Shown piece after piece: positions 44,351 through 56,663 of a DNA stretch of 64,000 bases (positions are counted from its first letter, which is position 1; the number at the start of each line of letters is the position of its first letter). Where the stretch lies: positions 130,052,648 through 130,116,647 of the forward strand of contig CM061136.1 in assembly GCA_030789695.1 (NCBI GenBank), in the 5' to 3' direction. The translations under genes were made by a program, and so were the position numbers. The notes below the pieces were generated by a model. That model did not search any database. It saw only the letters and a program-made list of their open reading frames with translations, and was not told where the DNA came from. The DNA is from Scilla litardierei (taxonomy: Eukaryota > Streptophyta > Magnoliopsida > Asparagales > Asparagaceae).

Positions 44351-47300
44351 TGAAGGGTTTTCTAGGACCCTTAGGGCACAAAAACTCTATGATCGTCCTA
44401 AGTCGGACGGAACATAGACAAAAAAATTTGCAACGGAAAATAAAACTATGTTAATCTAAATTAACATGCAGTTAAACAATTTAACTTACCCCTAAGGTAC
44501 AAGACCTTTAGCCAAGATCTATGCCAACTTGGGATGGATCTGACCATCTCAAGAAGGATCTAACCTACTACGATTAAATTAAACTAATGCTTATAAAATA
44601 CATACCCAGAATCTCAACCCTGGGGCAGGTGAGATGTTCTGCACCGTCTTCCGAGCCGCTCCCTGTCTCCCGCCAAGCTGCTCCTTGAACTGCTCTCCGA
44701 ATCGCTCCTCGAACCCCTCCGCCTCCCGAGGCGATCAATCCCCGTGTCGCCGAGCCAACCACGCGCCGAAGAAATTTTCACACGAGTGAAACCTTCGCCT
44801 AGATTTCGGATCCGAATCCAAACTCCTTTGCGGCTTTGCTAGAGCCCTCAAGAGTAATGCAGAAATATAGGGAGATAGAGAAATATTAATTTAAGCCTAG
44901 ATCCAAGCGTGCTCCAACATTTACGAGAGCCGCTCAGATCTAGAGCTTGGGACGAGTTTGGAGGAAGGGGGGAGGCCCTATTTATAGAGGCGGCGGACTC
45001 TCCCCTTTTCCGCACAACCGATGTAGGACTATTAATTTTAGAGTTAATTAAATCAAGTTAGTTTGCCCTTCACAAAGTGCAAACTTCTGTGAATTTTAAC
45101 TCACTCATCGTTGAGCTTCATGATTGATACAACCTATCAATTTGAATGGTGTTCAACGGTGAATGCATAGGAAAAAACCGTTCATCAATCGGAGTTCGTT
45201 TGACCCTCCAATTGATCACTCAAAGTTCAGCCCAAGGCTAGATTTCGACTAAACTCGGCCGTCAAAACTGCCCATTAAACCTAGGGTTCTGCACCCAATG
45301 GTGGGGCCCAGCAAGTGGGTCCCATAGCTCAAAATGCTGCCTGGGCACCTAGCCCAGACCTGGGCACGGGTGCCCAGGCGCCTGGCGCGGGCGCCCGGCT
45401 TCCGCAGTTATAGTCTCTTCGTCTTAACTATGTCGTGTAGATCAAGTCTAGGGTACGGTCAAACTGTCAATCCCAATAACTTGACTCCGGTTAGTTTCTA
45501 TCACGGACACAGTTAGGGTGGTCCCGATAATACTCATGTCGATGATTCAACCACATAATGATGATTCCTGAAGCAGGGACGGCAACCACTGCTCGTGGTC
45601 ACTGCCATATAGGGGTTCGAGCCCAACCTGTTGTGAGGGTCAAGCTGTAGGGTCTCACACAGAGTGTGACCTTTGTCTAGTAATAAGTAGAAATTAGTTA
45701 GGGAGAATAATTTGCATTTGATGCAAAGGAAAGAAAAAATTGCATTTCGATGCAAAAGACAATTTAAGCTTAGATAGGGACAAATTTGCAAATGATGCAA
45801 AAGAGATTAAATGTGTTTTAAATAGTTTAAGACAATATTTAATGATATAAACACAAGGAAAAGCTCACGGGTAAGACGGGAATGTCCCGGTCTACGCCCA
45901 GGTTCGAACGACGTCCAAATCAGACGCCAGATGCTCAAGATACACCCATAACAGCCAATGGATCAGACTGGATCAGACCAGGTTGCAGGCCAGACTAGGG
46001 TCTGGCCTGGCACCTGACCTGCCATGTCCAAAAGGGCGGGGCACCAGGCACACTGGGCCTGGGCCCAGGCGCCCAGGGCGCCCGGCCCAGGGCACCTGGG
46101 CATGGGCAGGTGCCCTGGGCCGGGCGCCCTGGGCGCCTGGGCCCAGGCCCAGTGTGCCTGGTGCCACGCCCTTTTGGACATGGCAGGCCAGGTGCCAGGC
46201 CAGACCCTAGTCTGGCCTGGGTCAACCTGGTCTGATCCAGTCTGATCCATTGGCTGTTATGGGCGTATCTTGAGCATCTGGCTTCCGATTTGGACGTCGT
46301 TCGAACCTGGGCGTAGACCGGGACATTCCTGTCTTACCTGTGAGCTTTGCCTTGCGTTTATATCATTAAATATTGTCTTAAACTATTTAAAACACATTTA
46401 ATCTCTTTTGCATCATTTGCAAATTTGTCCCTATCTAAGCTTAAATTGTCTTTTGCATCGAAATGCAATTTTCTCTTTCCTTTGCATCAAATGCAAATTA
46501 TTCTCCCTAACTAATTTCTACCTATTACTAGACGAAGGTCGCACTCTGTGTGAGACCCTACAGCCTGACCCTCACAACAGGTTGGGCTCAAACCCCTATA
46601 CGGCAGTGACCACGAGCAGTGGTTGCCGTCCCTGCTTCAGGAATCATCATTATGTGGTTAAATCATCGACATGAGTATTGTCTGGACCACCCTGACTGTG
46701 TCCGTGATGAATTCCACAGTTATAGTCTCTTCGTCTTAACTATGTCGTGTAGATCAAGTCTAGGGTACGATCAAACTGTCAATCCCAATAACTTGACTCC
46801 GGTTAGTTTCTATCGAACTTTAGTCAATTAATGTTGGACTTCTTCCAACATACTCTGCGCAGAGATTTTACTAAAGACCGAACTAACTCTACGACACTAA
46901 CTCCCATTGACCGGTAGAGACGAATCCTCTCTTGGCCACTACTCTCCTCGTACGCTTCAAGTGACACCCAATTAAAGACCTTTCAACAGGCCTAGCCTCG
47001 AAATTAGGTCAGTGATCTAAGTGGCACCGTTCACGCACAGGTTCGTAAAATGACCTCAAGTCAAAAGACCAACTAGCCTATCATCACTAAGAGTTATCAT
47101 TGACCGATTGGTCACTGTAACCATATGATAACTCTTGTGGATCGTTCAGTGAACTCATTCTCTAATGAGCACCTGTGTCTCGTCTCCAACTTCGCTAAGT
47201 CAAAACGATCATGAGATCATCGCCACCGCTAAACGGTGAAGACTAAGACACAATGGTCTATCTGATGTTTCGATATCCTTGTCTCGAAGCATCTACGACC

Positions 47301-47542
47301 ACGAACCCTTTTAGACTTATGCTACAGACGGTCAAACATTTCTCCATGATCGAGATACTCATCTCGATACCTATTTGACCTTGCATAAAGTCTCAGGACT
47401 TTACCTAAGTTGATATCTAATGTTAACTACATTATAATATAACTTAGATAAATTATTACCAAACATCTTACTGTTATTTCGAACAAGACGTTTGTGCTTA
47501 TCACACAGAGATAAGTAGCCTTGAGGGCATCATATCTCTACA
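44351..47542 (-). repeat. 3' LTR of D, with inverted duplication
   Basis: 3192 bp, 651 bp longer than the other LTR because of the rearrangement at 45413-46705. TATA box (minus) at 44979-44986. Confidence 0.9.
45500..46705. repeat. 1.2-kb palindrome inside the D 3' LTR
   Basis: Arms 45500-46098 and 46107-46705 with an 8-bp centre (46099-46106). Identity of the arms is roughly 95 percent by eye. The right arm is the normal LTR sequence (compare 52610-53180); the left arm is its inverted copy. Just left, 45413-45499 is a direct copy of about 46714-46812. ORFs here (mirrored on both strands) are not genes. Confidence 0.9.
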
Positions 47543-47560
47543 TCTCCCACTTGCACTCAG
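47543..47560 (-). promoter_or_regulatory. PPT of D
   Basis: Reverse complement reads GAGTGCAAGTGGGAGA next to the 3' LTR. Confidence 0.75.
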
Positions 47561-50500
47561 GCCCATTTATCCCGGTATCTTATATCGTTTTTACACATAA
47601 GTTTTCCCGACTTCATGTGGTAGAGTCTTTGTGAGTGGATTTGCTAAAACCGTCTACAGTATAGACTTAAGGGGTTTCTATGTTCATGTTAGACCAACCA
47701 TTTGAATCTCATTCAAATAATTCACTTGGTCTTTCGGAATCCATAATATTTTATTTCCTAGGATCTTAACCAGTTCATCGTACCCTAAGATAATAATTTT
47801 AAATTAGTTACTGGTCATTTCAAATGGCTCATATTTATTTCTGATAAAGTATCAAACTCTTTGATCACTTCGTCAAAATATATGTTCCATCTCTTTGATG
47901 CCTCGTATGTAATATACACGCTCCCACTGACCTTGAAAACTTTCTGGCTAATTCATATAAGTTGGTTCGCCTAAATCATATTTAGAAAAACGAACTTATA
48001 AGTGAATGCTCCAATTTTTCATGTTTAACATGAGCGTTTACATCGAGTTTGGTCCGAGTAGATCTGTACACATATGCTGGCGAAAAACAGTTTCATTCTG
48101 ATCTGTTTATAGGAATTAGGACGAAAACCGTTTTCGACCAACATGATTGCACTTCACTATTTTCCTTTCTGCACCAACCTTTCAACTTAAAGATTTACTT
48201 GCAGAAAGTGAGGAAACATTTTCCTTAGGCACGTAAGCTAAATTCCAAAATTTATTTACGTACACGGACCTATTCTAATTGCATCAAGTTATAAATTGGA
48301 GTTACTGCTCCGAAGTTTCATCCCGGAAGTTGACTAAGTCATCATCAGTTATAATGTCTAACTCGACAATTCGTCCCACGAAATTCGAGTAATTATACAA
48401 CTTCTTAATGATTGATTTTATGAATATCTTATTGATAATGTCCTCATAGAACATTATCAAAACCTAGGCATTACTATCTGGGACTTAACCCAGAGGGAGG
48501 ACTTAACTCAGTGTCACTTGCTATGGACCGCACCAAGTCTAACTTAGTGTGATTCATACCTTTAACACAAGGATGTGTTAACAGACTTGACCTGAAGGAA
48601 AATCACATTTTCTTTTGATTATGCAAGATTTTATGTAGCTAATTATTTGACCATTCGATGTAATCGAATCAGTTTAAATACTTTTGTCATTTCATTCTTT
48701 ATTTTATCAGACTTGTGTTTCATCAAGAACACGTGTCTTACTAAAATATACGAATAACTTATTTTGGTTAATCTAGACTCGGGTACATCAGTATGTACGA
48801 GACTGAGTTCGACAACTCATTCTCCCACTGTCTTACAGATGGGTTTCGGCTATTATATCAAGAGGGTAAGACTCACAAGTGTCTGTAAACTTCATAATAC
48901 GAGAGGTCAGACCCCTCTTTATGTGACTTGTGAAGCTTAGTCTCTCGATACGACCTATTCTTATTTTGCTATACAAGTTTGCTACTATCTTCTTTATTTA
49001 TGTATTAACATTTAATATATTATAGTTATCTCAAATTACTAACACAAAACATTGCTTCAGAAGCAAGGTGACAACATTCGTCAAAATGTGTTAGACATCT
49101 TTTGTATAACAATTATTCTGAAATCGTGACATCAAAATATGTCACATTTTCATTTCCTCCTCCTTATGCCTTTACTAATGATAAATTAAACTTATTTAAC
49201 TCGATTGACTTTCCGGAGTACCTTCTTCCTTTTCTAAATCACATTTAGATAACCCAACATAAATAAATAGCTATGCAAGCATCTCATGTATCCAAACGCC
49301 TGAAAGTTGCAATCTTGAGTGTAGCTCAAGAAGTTGCTTGACTCAAGATCCGGTTGTGATACATAGTCTTGCACCACTCATACACTCGTATTCAACTCAA
49401 ACGGTTTGATCGAATTCTCGAACTTTGCGGAACAAAAATTGTTTGTCCATACAACCTTGAGTGAAGCTCGACAAGTTGTAGGGAGAAACATACTTCGAAT
49501 ATCCTATATGTTCAAGTTGCCTCATATAGAGACGAGTGACATGTAGCGTGAATTTATTTGTTGGACCTAGAACTTAATGAAATCATATTTCTTAAGTCTG
49601 TTCTTTAGAAGGTCATTTTAATGCCATCGAGAATATAGTTTTAATTCTATCAATTAGAATTTAACTTGATATTCAATTAATCAACCTTTTGACCAGTTAA
49701 CCTATTTCATTAAAATATTATATTTTGATTCCTTCGGTAAACATAGTCTTGCCCTAGTTTAGCATATGTTCAATATTAAATATAGGTAGAATGGCTTTTA
49801 TCTATCTATATCCTCCCACTATTTTTATGATCGTTTCAAAGCTTAATATTGAACGATTTAATCGAATTAAAATTAATGGGTAAGAAGTCCAATCACCTTG
49901 AGCCTAACAACATTGAGTGTAGCTCAACAAGTTGTAGGACTCTGTAATCGGAAGATGACTCTTCATCGATCATATCAGATATGACCCTCTTAATCGGTTT
50001 TTACCCCTAGCCATTTGTGATCTTGAGTGTGCTCATCCAAACCACAATGTCTAGTCTAGTCGGGCCCTTGTTTTCGTGTCTAGCCTTGACTTGCCCCGGT
50101 GCTCGGTGTATTCACGACACGTCGGTTTGGGTCAGGACTTAGACTACATCTAGTTAGACTACATCATTGATTTAACTTACGCTGGCGCTAGGTAATACGA
50201 CAGTTTGGGTCTAGTCAAGATTTCATCTTATGTATTTAAGGAGTTGGTTTCTACAAGGTTGCCATGTTACAGCTTGAGTGTAGCTCAACAACTATAACAC
50301 GGGTACTATAGTTGCCAACCCCTAAAACAAGGAGGGCTACAGCTAATCTTGAAAAAAATCATTAACGTATTTGACTTAGATATAGTCCAGGGTGTTATAC
50401 AATTATGATTCACGACATTGCGGTCCAGCGGAACACAGCCAGGGAATTGACTAAGCCAGGATCACTACCCCTTTAACGGGTGATCCGGTAAACTTAGCCA

Positions 50501-51444
50501 AGCACATTGACTGGATATGGTCCAATGAATGAAGCTTGTCATTTTTATATGCGTGCCATAAACTAAAAGGCTTTTATTAACAACTAATTAATCCTATCAA
50601 CTAGTTGCATCCTTAAATTCAAAATTTTAGGATTTGTTTAATAACTTTTATTAAATCCTTATCAACTATAAGGTTCACGTGCTATCCTAATCGTTATTAG
50701 AATTTTAATAAATTTATTAACAACGCTAAAAAGCGAAGTCCTTTAATGAGAATTAATTATAACAATTAGAATTAAAAATTCATTAAAGGGACTACCCTAA
50801 TCAGAAATCAGGTCTTAAAGGGTTGTTAAAAGTTTTATTAAAATATAGCATGTCATTAAAATACAATTAATAAATTTAAATCATTTCTTAATGGCTAACC
50901 TAAAGGGTTGTCTTGTGTTATCAAATAAGGGACAAGATGATAAAGCCAATAACATAAAGTTACATTAATTTATCGCATAAAATAAAAGTGTACAACTATT
51001 TAACAATTAAATAGACTAAAGTTTATCGCATAAACAATTTTAAACTTTTAAAACAGTTTTAAAACCATCTCAAAAATTTAAAACATCATTTTTAAAAAAT
51101 TTCATGCTTACAATTTTATCACATAAAATATTTAAACATCTTAAATAATTTTTAAACTTATCGTATAAATTTTTAAAGCCTTAAAATCAATTTTAAAATT
51201 ATCACATAAATTTAAAACACCATTTTAAAATTTTCATGTTTAAAATTTTATCATATAAAATATTTAAACATCTAAAATCCTTTTAAAATCATCTTTAAAA
51301 AATATCGCATAAATTTTAAAACATTTTAAAAGGGCATCTAGAAACATTTTAAATTATCTCATAACTTTAAAACATTTTATAAAGTATTTAAAAAGCATTT
51401 CAATTTTAATAAAATCACAGTGCTAGATCATTATGCATACCTAG
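47561..51444. other. Non-coding interior of D
   Basis: 3.9 kb, AT-rich, no frame with retroelement similarity. 49300-50300 holds interspersed TTGAG-TGTAG-CTCAA hairpins. 50950-51420 consists of degenerate TTTTAAAA / CATTTTAAA repeats with ATCGCATAAA and ATCACATAAA phrases. The segment 50020-50350 resembles R's leader at 6230-6480. Confidence 0.7.
49314..50288. repeat. Interspersed TTGAG-TGTAG-CTCAA hairpins in D
   Basis: Copies at 49314-49330 (6-bp stem CTTGAG/CTCAAG), 49913-49927 and 50274-50288 (5-bp stems); degenerate copies at about 49457-49471 and 50023-50036. Two copies continue into CAAGTTGTAGG. They are separated by unrelated sequence. Confidence 0.7.
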
Positions 51445-51456
51445 GCTCTGATACCA
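51445..51456 (-). promoter_or_regulatory. PBS of D
   Basis: GCTCTGATACCA, reverse complement of TGGTATCAGAGC, one base from the LTR. Confidence 0.9.
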
Positions 51457-51457
51457 C

Positions 51458-53998
51458 TGAAGTGTTTTCTAGGACCCTTAGGGCACAAAAACTCTATGAT
51501 CGTCCGAAGTCGGATGGAACATAGACAAAAAAATTTGCAGCGGAAAATAAAACTATGTTAATCTAAATTAACATGCAGTTAAACAATTTAACTTAGCCCT
51601 AAAGTACAAGACCCTTAGCCAAGATCTATGCCAACTTGGGATGGATCTGACCATCCCAAGAAGGATCTAACCTACTACGATTAAATTAAACTAATGATTA
51701 TAAAATACATACCTGGAATCTCAACCCTGGGGCAGGCAAGATGTTCCGCACCATCTTCCGAGCTGCTCCCCGTCTCCCGCGGAGCCGCTCCTTGAACCGC
51801 TCTCCGAACCGCTCCTCGAACCGCTCCACCTTCCGAGGCGATCAATCCTCGTGTTGCTGAGCCAACCACGCGTCGAAGAAAGTTTCACGCTAGTGAAACC
51901 TTCGCCTAGATTTCGGATCCGAATCCGAACTCCTTTGCGGCTTTGCGAGAGCCCTCAAGAGTAAGGCAGAAATATAAGGAGATAGAGAAATATTAATTTA
52001 AGCCTAGATCCGAGCGTGCTCCAACATTTACGACAGCCGCTCAGATCTAGAGCTTGGGACGAGTTTGGAGGAAGGGGGAGGCCCCTATTTATAGAGGCGG
52101 CGGACTCTCCCCTTTTCCGCACAACTGATATGGGACTATTAATTTTAGAGTTAATTAAATCAAGTTAGTTTGTCCTTCACAAAGTGCAAACTTTTGTGAA
52201 TTTTAACTCACTCACCGTTGAGCTTCATGATTGATACAACCTATCAATTCGAAAGGTGTTCAACGGTGAACGCATAGGAAAAAACCGTTCGTCAATCGGA
52301 GTTCGTTTGACCCTCCAATTGATCGCTCAAAGTTCAGCCCAAGGCTACATTTTCAACTAAACTCAGCTGTCAAAACTGCCCATTAAACCTAGGGTTCTGT
52401 ACCCAATGGTGGGGCCCAACAAGTGGGCCCCACAGCTCAAAATGCTGACTGGGCGCCTGGCCCAGACCTGGGCACGGCCGCCCAAGCCTGGGCGCGGGCG
52501 CCCAGGCGTCAGCCTGGCGCCTGGGCCCTAGCGGGCCCAGGGCGCCCGCCCTGGGTGCCTAGGCAGGCACCCATGCGCCTGGGCCTGGGCGCCTGGGCCC
52601 AGGCCCAGTGTGCCTGGCGCCCCGCCCTTTTGGACCTGGCAGGCCAGGTGCCAGGCCAGACCCTAGTCTGGCCTGGGTCAACCTGGTCTGATCCAACCTG
52701 ATCCATTGGCTGGTATGGCCGTATCTTGAGCATCTGGCGTCCGATTTGGACGCTGTTCGAATCTGGGCATTGACCGAAACATTCACGTCTTACCCGTGAG
52801 CTTTTCCTTGCGTTTATATCATTAAATATTGTCTTAAAATATTTAAAACACATTTAATCTCTTTTACATCATATGCAAATTAGTCCCTATCTAAGCTTAA
52901 ATTGTCTTTTGCATCGAAATGTAATTTTCTCTTTCCTTTGCATCAAATGCAAATTATTCTCCCTAACTAATTTCTACCTATTACTAGACAAAGGTCACAC
53001 TCTGTGTGAGACCCTACAGCCTGACCTTTACAACAGGTTGTGCTCGAACCCCTATACGGCAGTGACCACGAGCAGTGGTTGCCGTCCCTGCTTCAGGAAT
53101 CATCATTATGTGGCTGACTCATCGACATGAGTATTGTTGGGACCACCCTGACTGTGTCCGTGATGAATTCCGCAGTTATAGTCTCTTCGTCTTAACTATG
53201 TCGTGTAGATCAAGTCTAGGATACGGTCAAACTGTCAACCCCAATAACTTGACTCCGGTTAGTTTCTATCGATCTTTAGTCAATTAATGTTGGACTTCTT
53301 CTAACATACTCTGCGCAGAGATTTTACTAAAGACCGAACTAACTCTACGACACTAACTCACATTGACTTGGAGAGACGAATCCTCTCTTGGCCACTACTC
53401 TCCTCGTACGCTTCAAGTGACACCCAATCAAAGACCTTTCGACAGGCCTAGCCTCGAAGTTAGGTCAGTGATCTAAGTGGCACCATTCACACACAGGTTC
53501 GTAAAATGACATCAAGTCAAAAGACTAACTAGCCTATCATCACTAAGAGTTATCATTGATAGATTGGTCAATGTAACCATATGATAACTCTTGTGGATCG
53601 TTCAGTGAAATCATTCTCTAATAAGCACATGTGTCTCGTCTCCGACTTTGCCAAGTCAAAACGATCATGAGATCATCGCCACCGCTAAACGGTGAAGACT
53701 AAGACACAATGGTCTATCCGATGTTTCGATATCCTTGTCTCGAAGCATCTACGACCACGAACCCTTTTAGACTTATGCTACAGACGGTCAAACATTTCTC
53801 TATGATCGAGATACTCATCTTGATACCTGTTTGACCTTGCATAAAGTCTCAGGACTTTACCTAAGTTGATATCTAATGTTAACTACATTATAATATAACT
53901 TAGATAAATTATTACCAAACAGCTTACTGTTATTTCGAACAAGACGTTTGTGCTAATCACACAGAGATAAATAGCTTTGAGGGCATCATATCTCTACA
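51458..53998 (-). repeat. 5' LTR of D
   Basis: 2541 bp, starts TGAAGTGTTTTCTAGG (plus). TATA box (minus) at 52086-52093. A GC-rich dyad cluster at 52440-52670 (CTGGGCGCCTGGGCCCAGGC-like) lies upstream of it in the transcription sense. Confidence 0.9.
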
Positions 53999-54003
53999 GT
54001 TCC

Positions 54004-54180
54004 CCATATTATCTATTTACCACAATTAGATTGATCAGATTGTGTAAAAAAAACAAAAAAAAAACACAAAACAAAAAACGGAGAGAAATTTTTCCCACCA
54101 CCTGCGTTATCATTATCTCTATATTCTTGCACCATTGATATCTTTTCTAGGTTGTTTGTTTTTTATTTTATTCAGGTACA
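54004..54180 (+). other. Leader of E after D
   Basis: Short AT-rich non-coding stretch from the D TSD to the first ATG of the E ORF. Confidence 0.6.
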
Positions 54181-55124
54181 ATGGATCAATCTTGGCATTA
54201 TTCAGGCAATGATTATTCGGCACAGTATGAGGCTCCAATGGAAGAATGCGAATATTATTCACAGGACCCATACTATCAGAAAGAAGGATATGATCAATAT
54301 TCCGAGTGCTATGCCTACTGCGAGTCTTATGACAAGGAGGACACATGCCATACGAAAGCCGCGTTTGTCTCTTGAGTCCTGACCATCCTCTCAATTTGAC
54401 ACTCAATGCGTTTATGGCACAGGTAGAGGAGAGCACAGCTGTCAGCACTAAGCTGAATGAGTCACATGATCGATGGCAGAAAGATATGGTCAAAATCAAC
54501 AAATGCCTTTCATATTATGAGCACGATGGAGAGACTGAGGACATTGATACTTCCACACCTGAGGAGACATCGGCTGACATACACGATGCATCCAAGGGAG
54601 ACACATTCACTTCCATACCCACAGAGCCAGAGCTTGTCACCGAGGATATTCATAAGGATCTCGAGTGCTACCCACCTTCCGTTGAGCTTCCACAGCCACC
54701 TCATCCTTCCATTGACAATGATAAGGATTCGCCTGATGTGACCCATACTCATATGCCAGAGCTGCCTGAAAAGCCTGAGATGAACGATAAGGAACTATCT
54801 GTCGTGGTACATGAGAGCAGAGATGTATTTTCAGGGAATTATCGTCTACCTATTTTTACTTTACAAATTTCTTTTGACGATCTTCATTGGAAAACTTTTA
54901 TTTTAGGGAAAAATTTGCCACATCAGATTGATGCGGCTTATCTCTTCTAGGGTATAGGTGGAGTCCTTGAAGAGATGCTGGGAGCCGCATTGCTAGAATC
55001 TGATGAAGCCCGTGGAGATACGCACCTGGCGGAGCCACTGAAAGTGCAGATAGAGTAGCTGCGTGCACCGGCAAAGATATTGGACCCGCTTTTTGCTATA
55101 GGTGGTACAAATCTAATAGTGTAG
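54181..55124 (+). pseudogene. ORF of E, homologous to the ORF of B, broken
   Basis: It begins MDQSWHYSGNDYSAQYEAPM (54181), a Tyr/Glu/Cys-rich segment without a clear zinc knuckle. Near 54345-54375 the frame shifts, and the second frame runs through LNAFMAQVEESTAVSTKLNE and a long acidic, proline-rich middle. After an in-frame TAG at 54948-54950 and another TAG near 55056 the same frame continues to 55124. The C-terminal block WKTFILGKN, MLGAALL, HLAEP and KILDP matches the end of the B ORF. Size and place behind the PBS agree with B. Function unknown; gag-like by position. Confidence 0.75.
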
Positions 55125-56621
55125 TATTTTATGCTTTCAATAAACACGAATCCTCTCGACAGTGAGAGGACCGTATAGGATTTTATATGCTTTCTTAGTT
55201 TAATAAATTCACCACATATGATGGCTCAATTATCTTCTGCACCCAACCCACTATGTATCATCCATGCCCACCCTTATATTTGGTGCTTATTTCGCCTCTC
55301 TCCCTAATTTTTATGTGATGTTTAAGCTTGGGGGAGAGAAACTATTTTGTTGAGTGGCCCCCCTATCTTGTCGTTGTCCTCTATTTATATCATACACACA
55401 TTGAGGACAATGTGATGTTTAAGCTTGTGGGAGTGCATAGTGCACACACTTTGCTTCATCATGAAACACACTTCGAAATTTCCATATGAACCATGTTCAC
55501 TTCTATATTTATGTCTCGTATGCTTCATTTTCTATGAAATATCGTGGATTTTTTTATGAACTTTGATATATGTTAGATTAGAGTTTGATTCATTGATTAG
55601 TGTATCTTTCTTAATATGCTTTTTCATAGTAGAATCAATAGTTTCACAACCATATTCTCGAAACAGTTAAGCTAAAAATGAATGAATCAAATCTGAAAAT
55701 CATTTGACTCCTGCGTGATTTGATTGATAATTCTATTGCTTCATGGATGTTTAGTGATTCAAAAGATATAGGAAAACCACACGACAACCAAAGTAGTGAT
55801 GATTAGGATTCCTAAAACCGAGCCATGTCTAGATTCTATACTTTTTCTTTTTCTTTTGTGAATAGCCAATAAATGATCTTTGATCATGTTTTGCATTCCA
55901 TCGCGTTTACGTGAGTTTGCAAAAATCCCAAAAAATGCAAAAATCAAACAAATATCCTGGATAAAAGGCCATAGGGGTTCTTCGTAACTCGATGCCCTAA
56001 GGCCGTCTGGTCTGGGATGCATAGGCCGCTTTTTGTATATATTAAGTTATCTCGTGTATATAAAGAAAGAAAAATGTATATGAAATATTCTCATAGCCAA
56101 AAACAATATAAAAGTACAAAAATCACATATCCTTATCTCCATTTCTATATAGAACAACGACATGTCAAAGTTGATGGTTTCTGGAGTCTTGAAATGGTCG
56201 TAGTGTGGTGAGGCCTTACCTTGATTGAATTTCTAACTTCATTCCATGAAGTATAACAAAATACCATCCATGCTTGAAGACGTTTGATCATGGCATATTA
56301 TTTAGAGAATGAGTTGTGGACATTGGTTTCATTTCTGTGAACTTAGTATATTGCACGATAAACTATGATATGATATAACTCTACTCTCATTTTATGACTT
56401 ATCGAGTACATCACATTTATTGAAATCCACGTTATTTTAATTTGAACGAGATTTAATTATTTGTTGTGTATATGTGTTCTAATTTCAAATTGAAGTGTTC
56501 ACGAGATCTTGCATACCTTAGGTTCTTATATTTTCTGAATTTAAGATTGACCCCCTTGTCTCCATTACACACCACCGCCTCACATCTCCATTGTATCCCT
56601 CTCCCGTGTTAGCTTCTTACT
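55125..56621 (+). other. 3' non-coding region of E
   Basis: 1.5 kb without coding features. A first TTTAAGCTTGGGGGAGAG copy lies at about 55321-55338, the hairpin motif about 80 bp later. Confidence 0.6.
55400..55445 (+). promoter_or_regulatory. Conserved ATTGAGG / CTTGGGGGAG / hairpin motif, E copy
   Basis: ATTGAGGACAAT (55400-55411), AGCTTGTGGGA (55422-55432), then GTGCA-TAG-TGCAC (55433-55445), a perfect 5-bp stem. Confidence 0.75.
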
Positions 56622-56663
56622 AGTCTTCCTCGAGGATGAGTAAGAGGTAAGCTTGGAGGATTT
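56622..56663 (+). promoter_or_regulatory. PPT and conserved pre-LTR segment of E
   Basis: TTCCTCGAGGATGAG, then TAAGAGGTAAGCTTGGAGGA and TTT before the LTR; compare H at 37229-37268 and B at 12635-12665 (minus). Confidence 0.85.

Larger units (their letters stand above)
44351..53998 (-). mobile_element. Element D: ORF-less large retrotransposon derivative, related to R
   Basis: LTRs 44351-47542 and 51458-53998 (plus: TGAAG..CTACA); GTTCC duplicated at 44346-44350 and 53999-54003. Reversed PBS at 51445-51456 and reversed PPT at 47543. The 3.9-kb interior has no ORF with retroelement features in any frame. Leader and LTR are similar to R. Confidence 0.9.

Noticed and set aside
45963..46250. 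Mirrored frames of 64-95 codons on both strands
   Set aside because: They lie across a palindrome and are copies of each other; no coding evidence.
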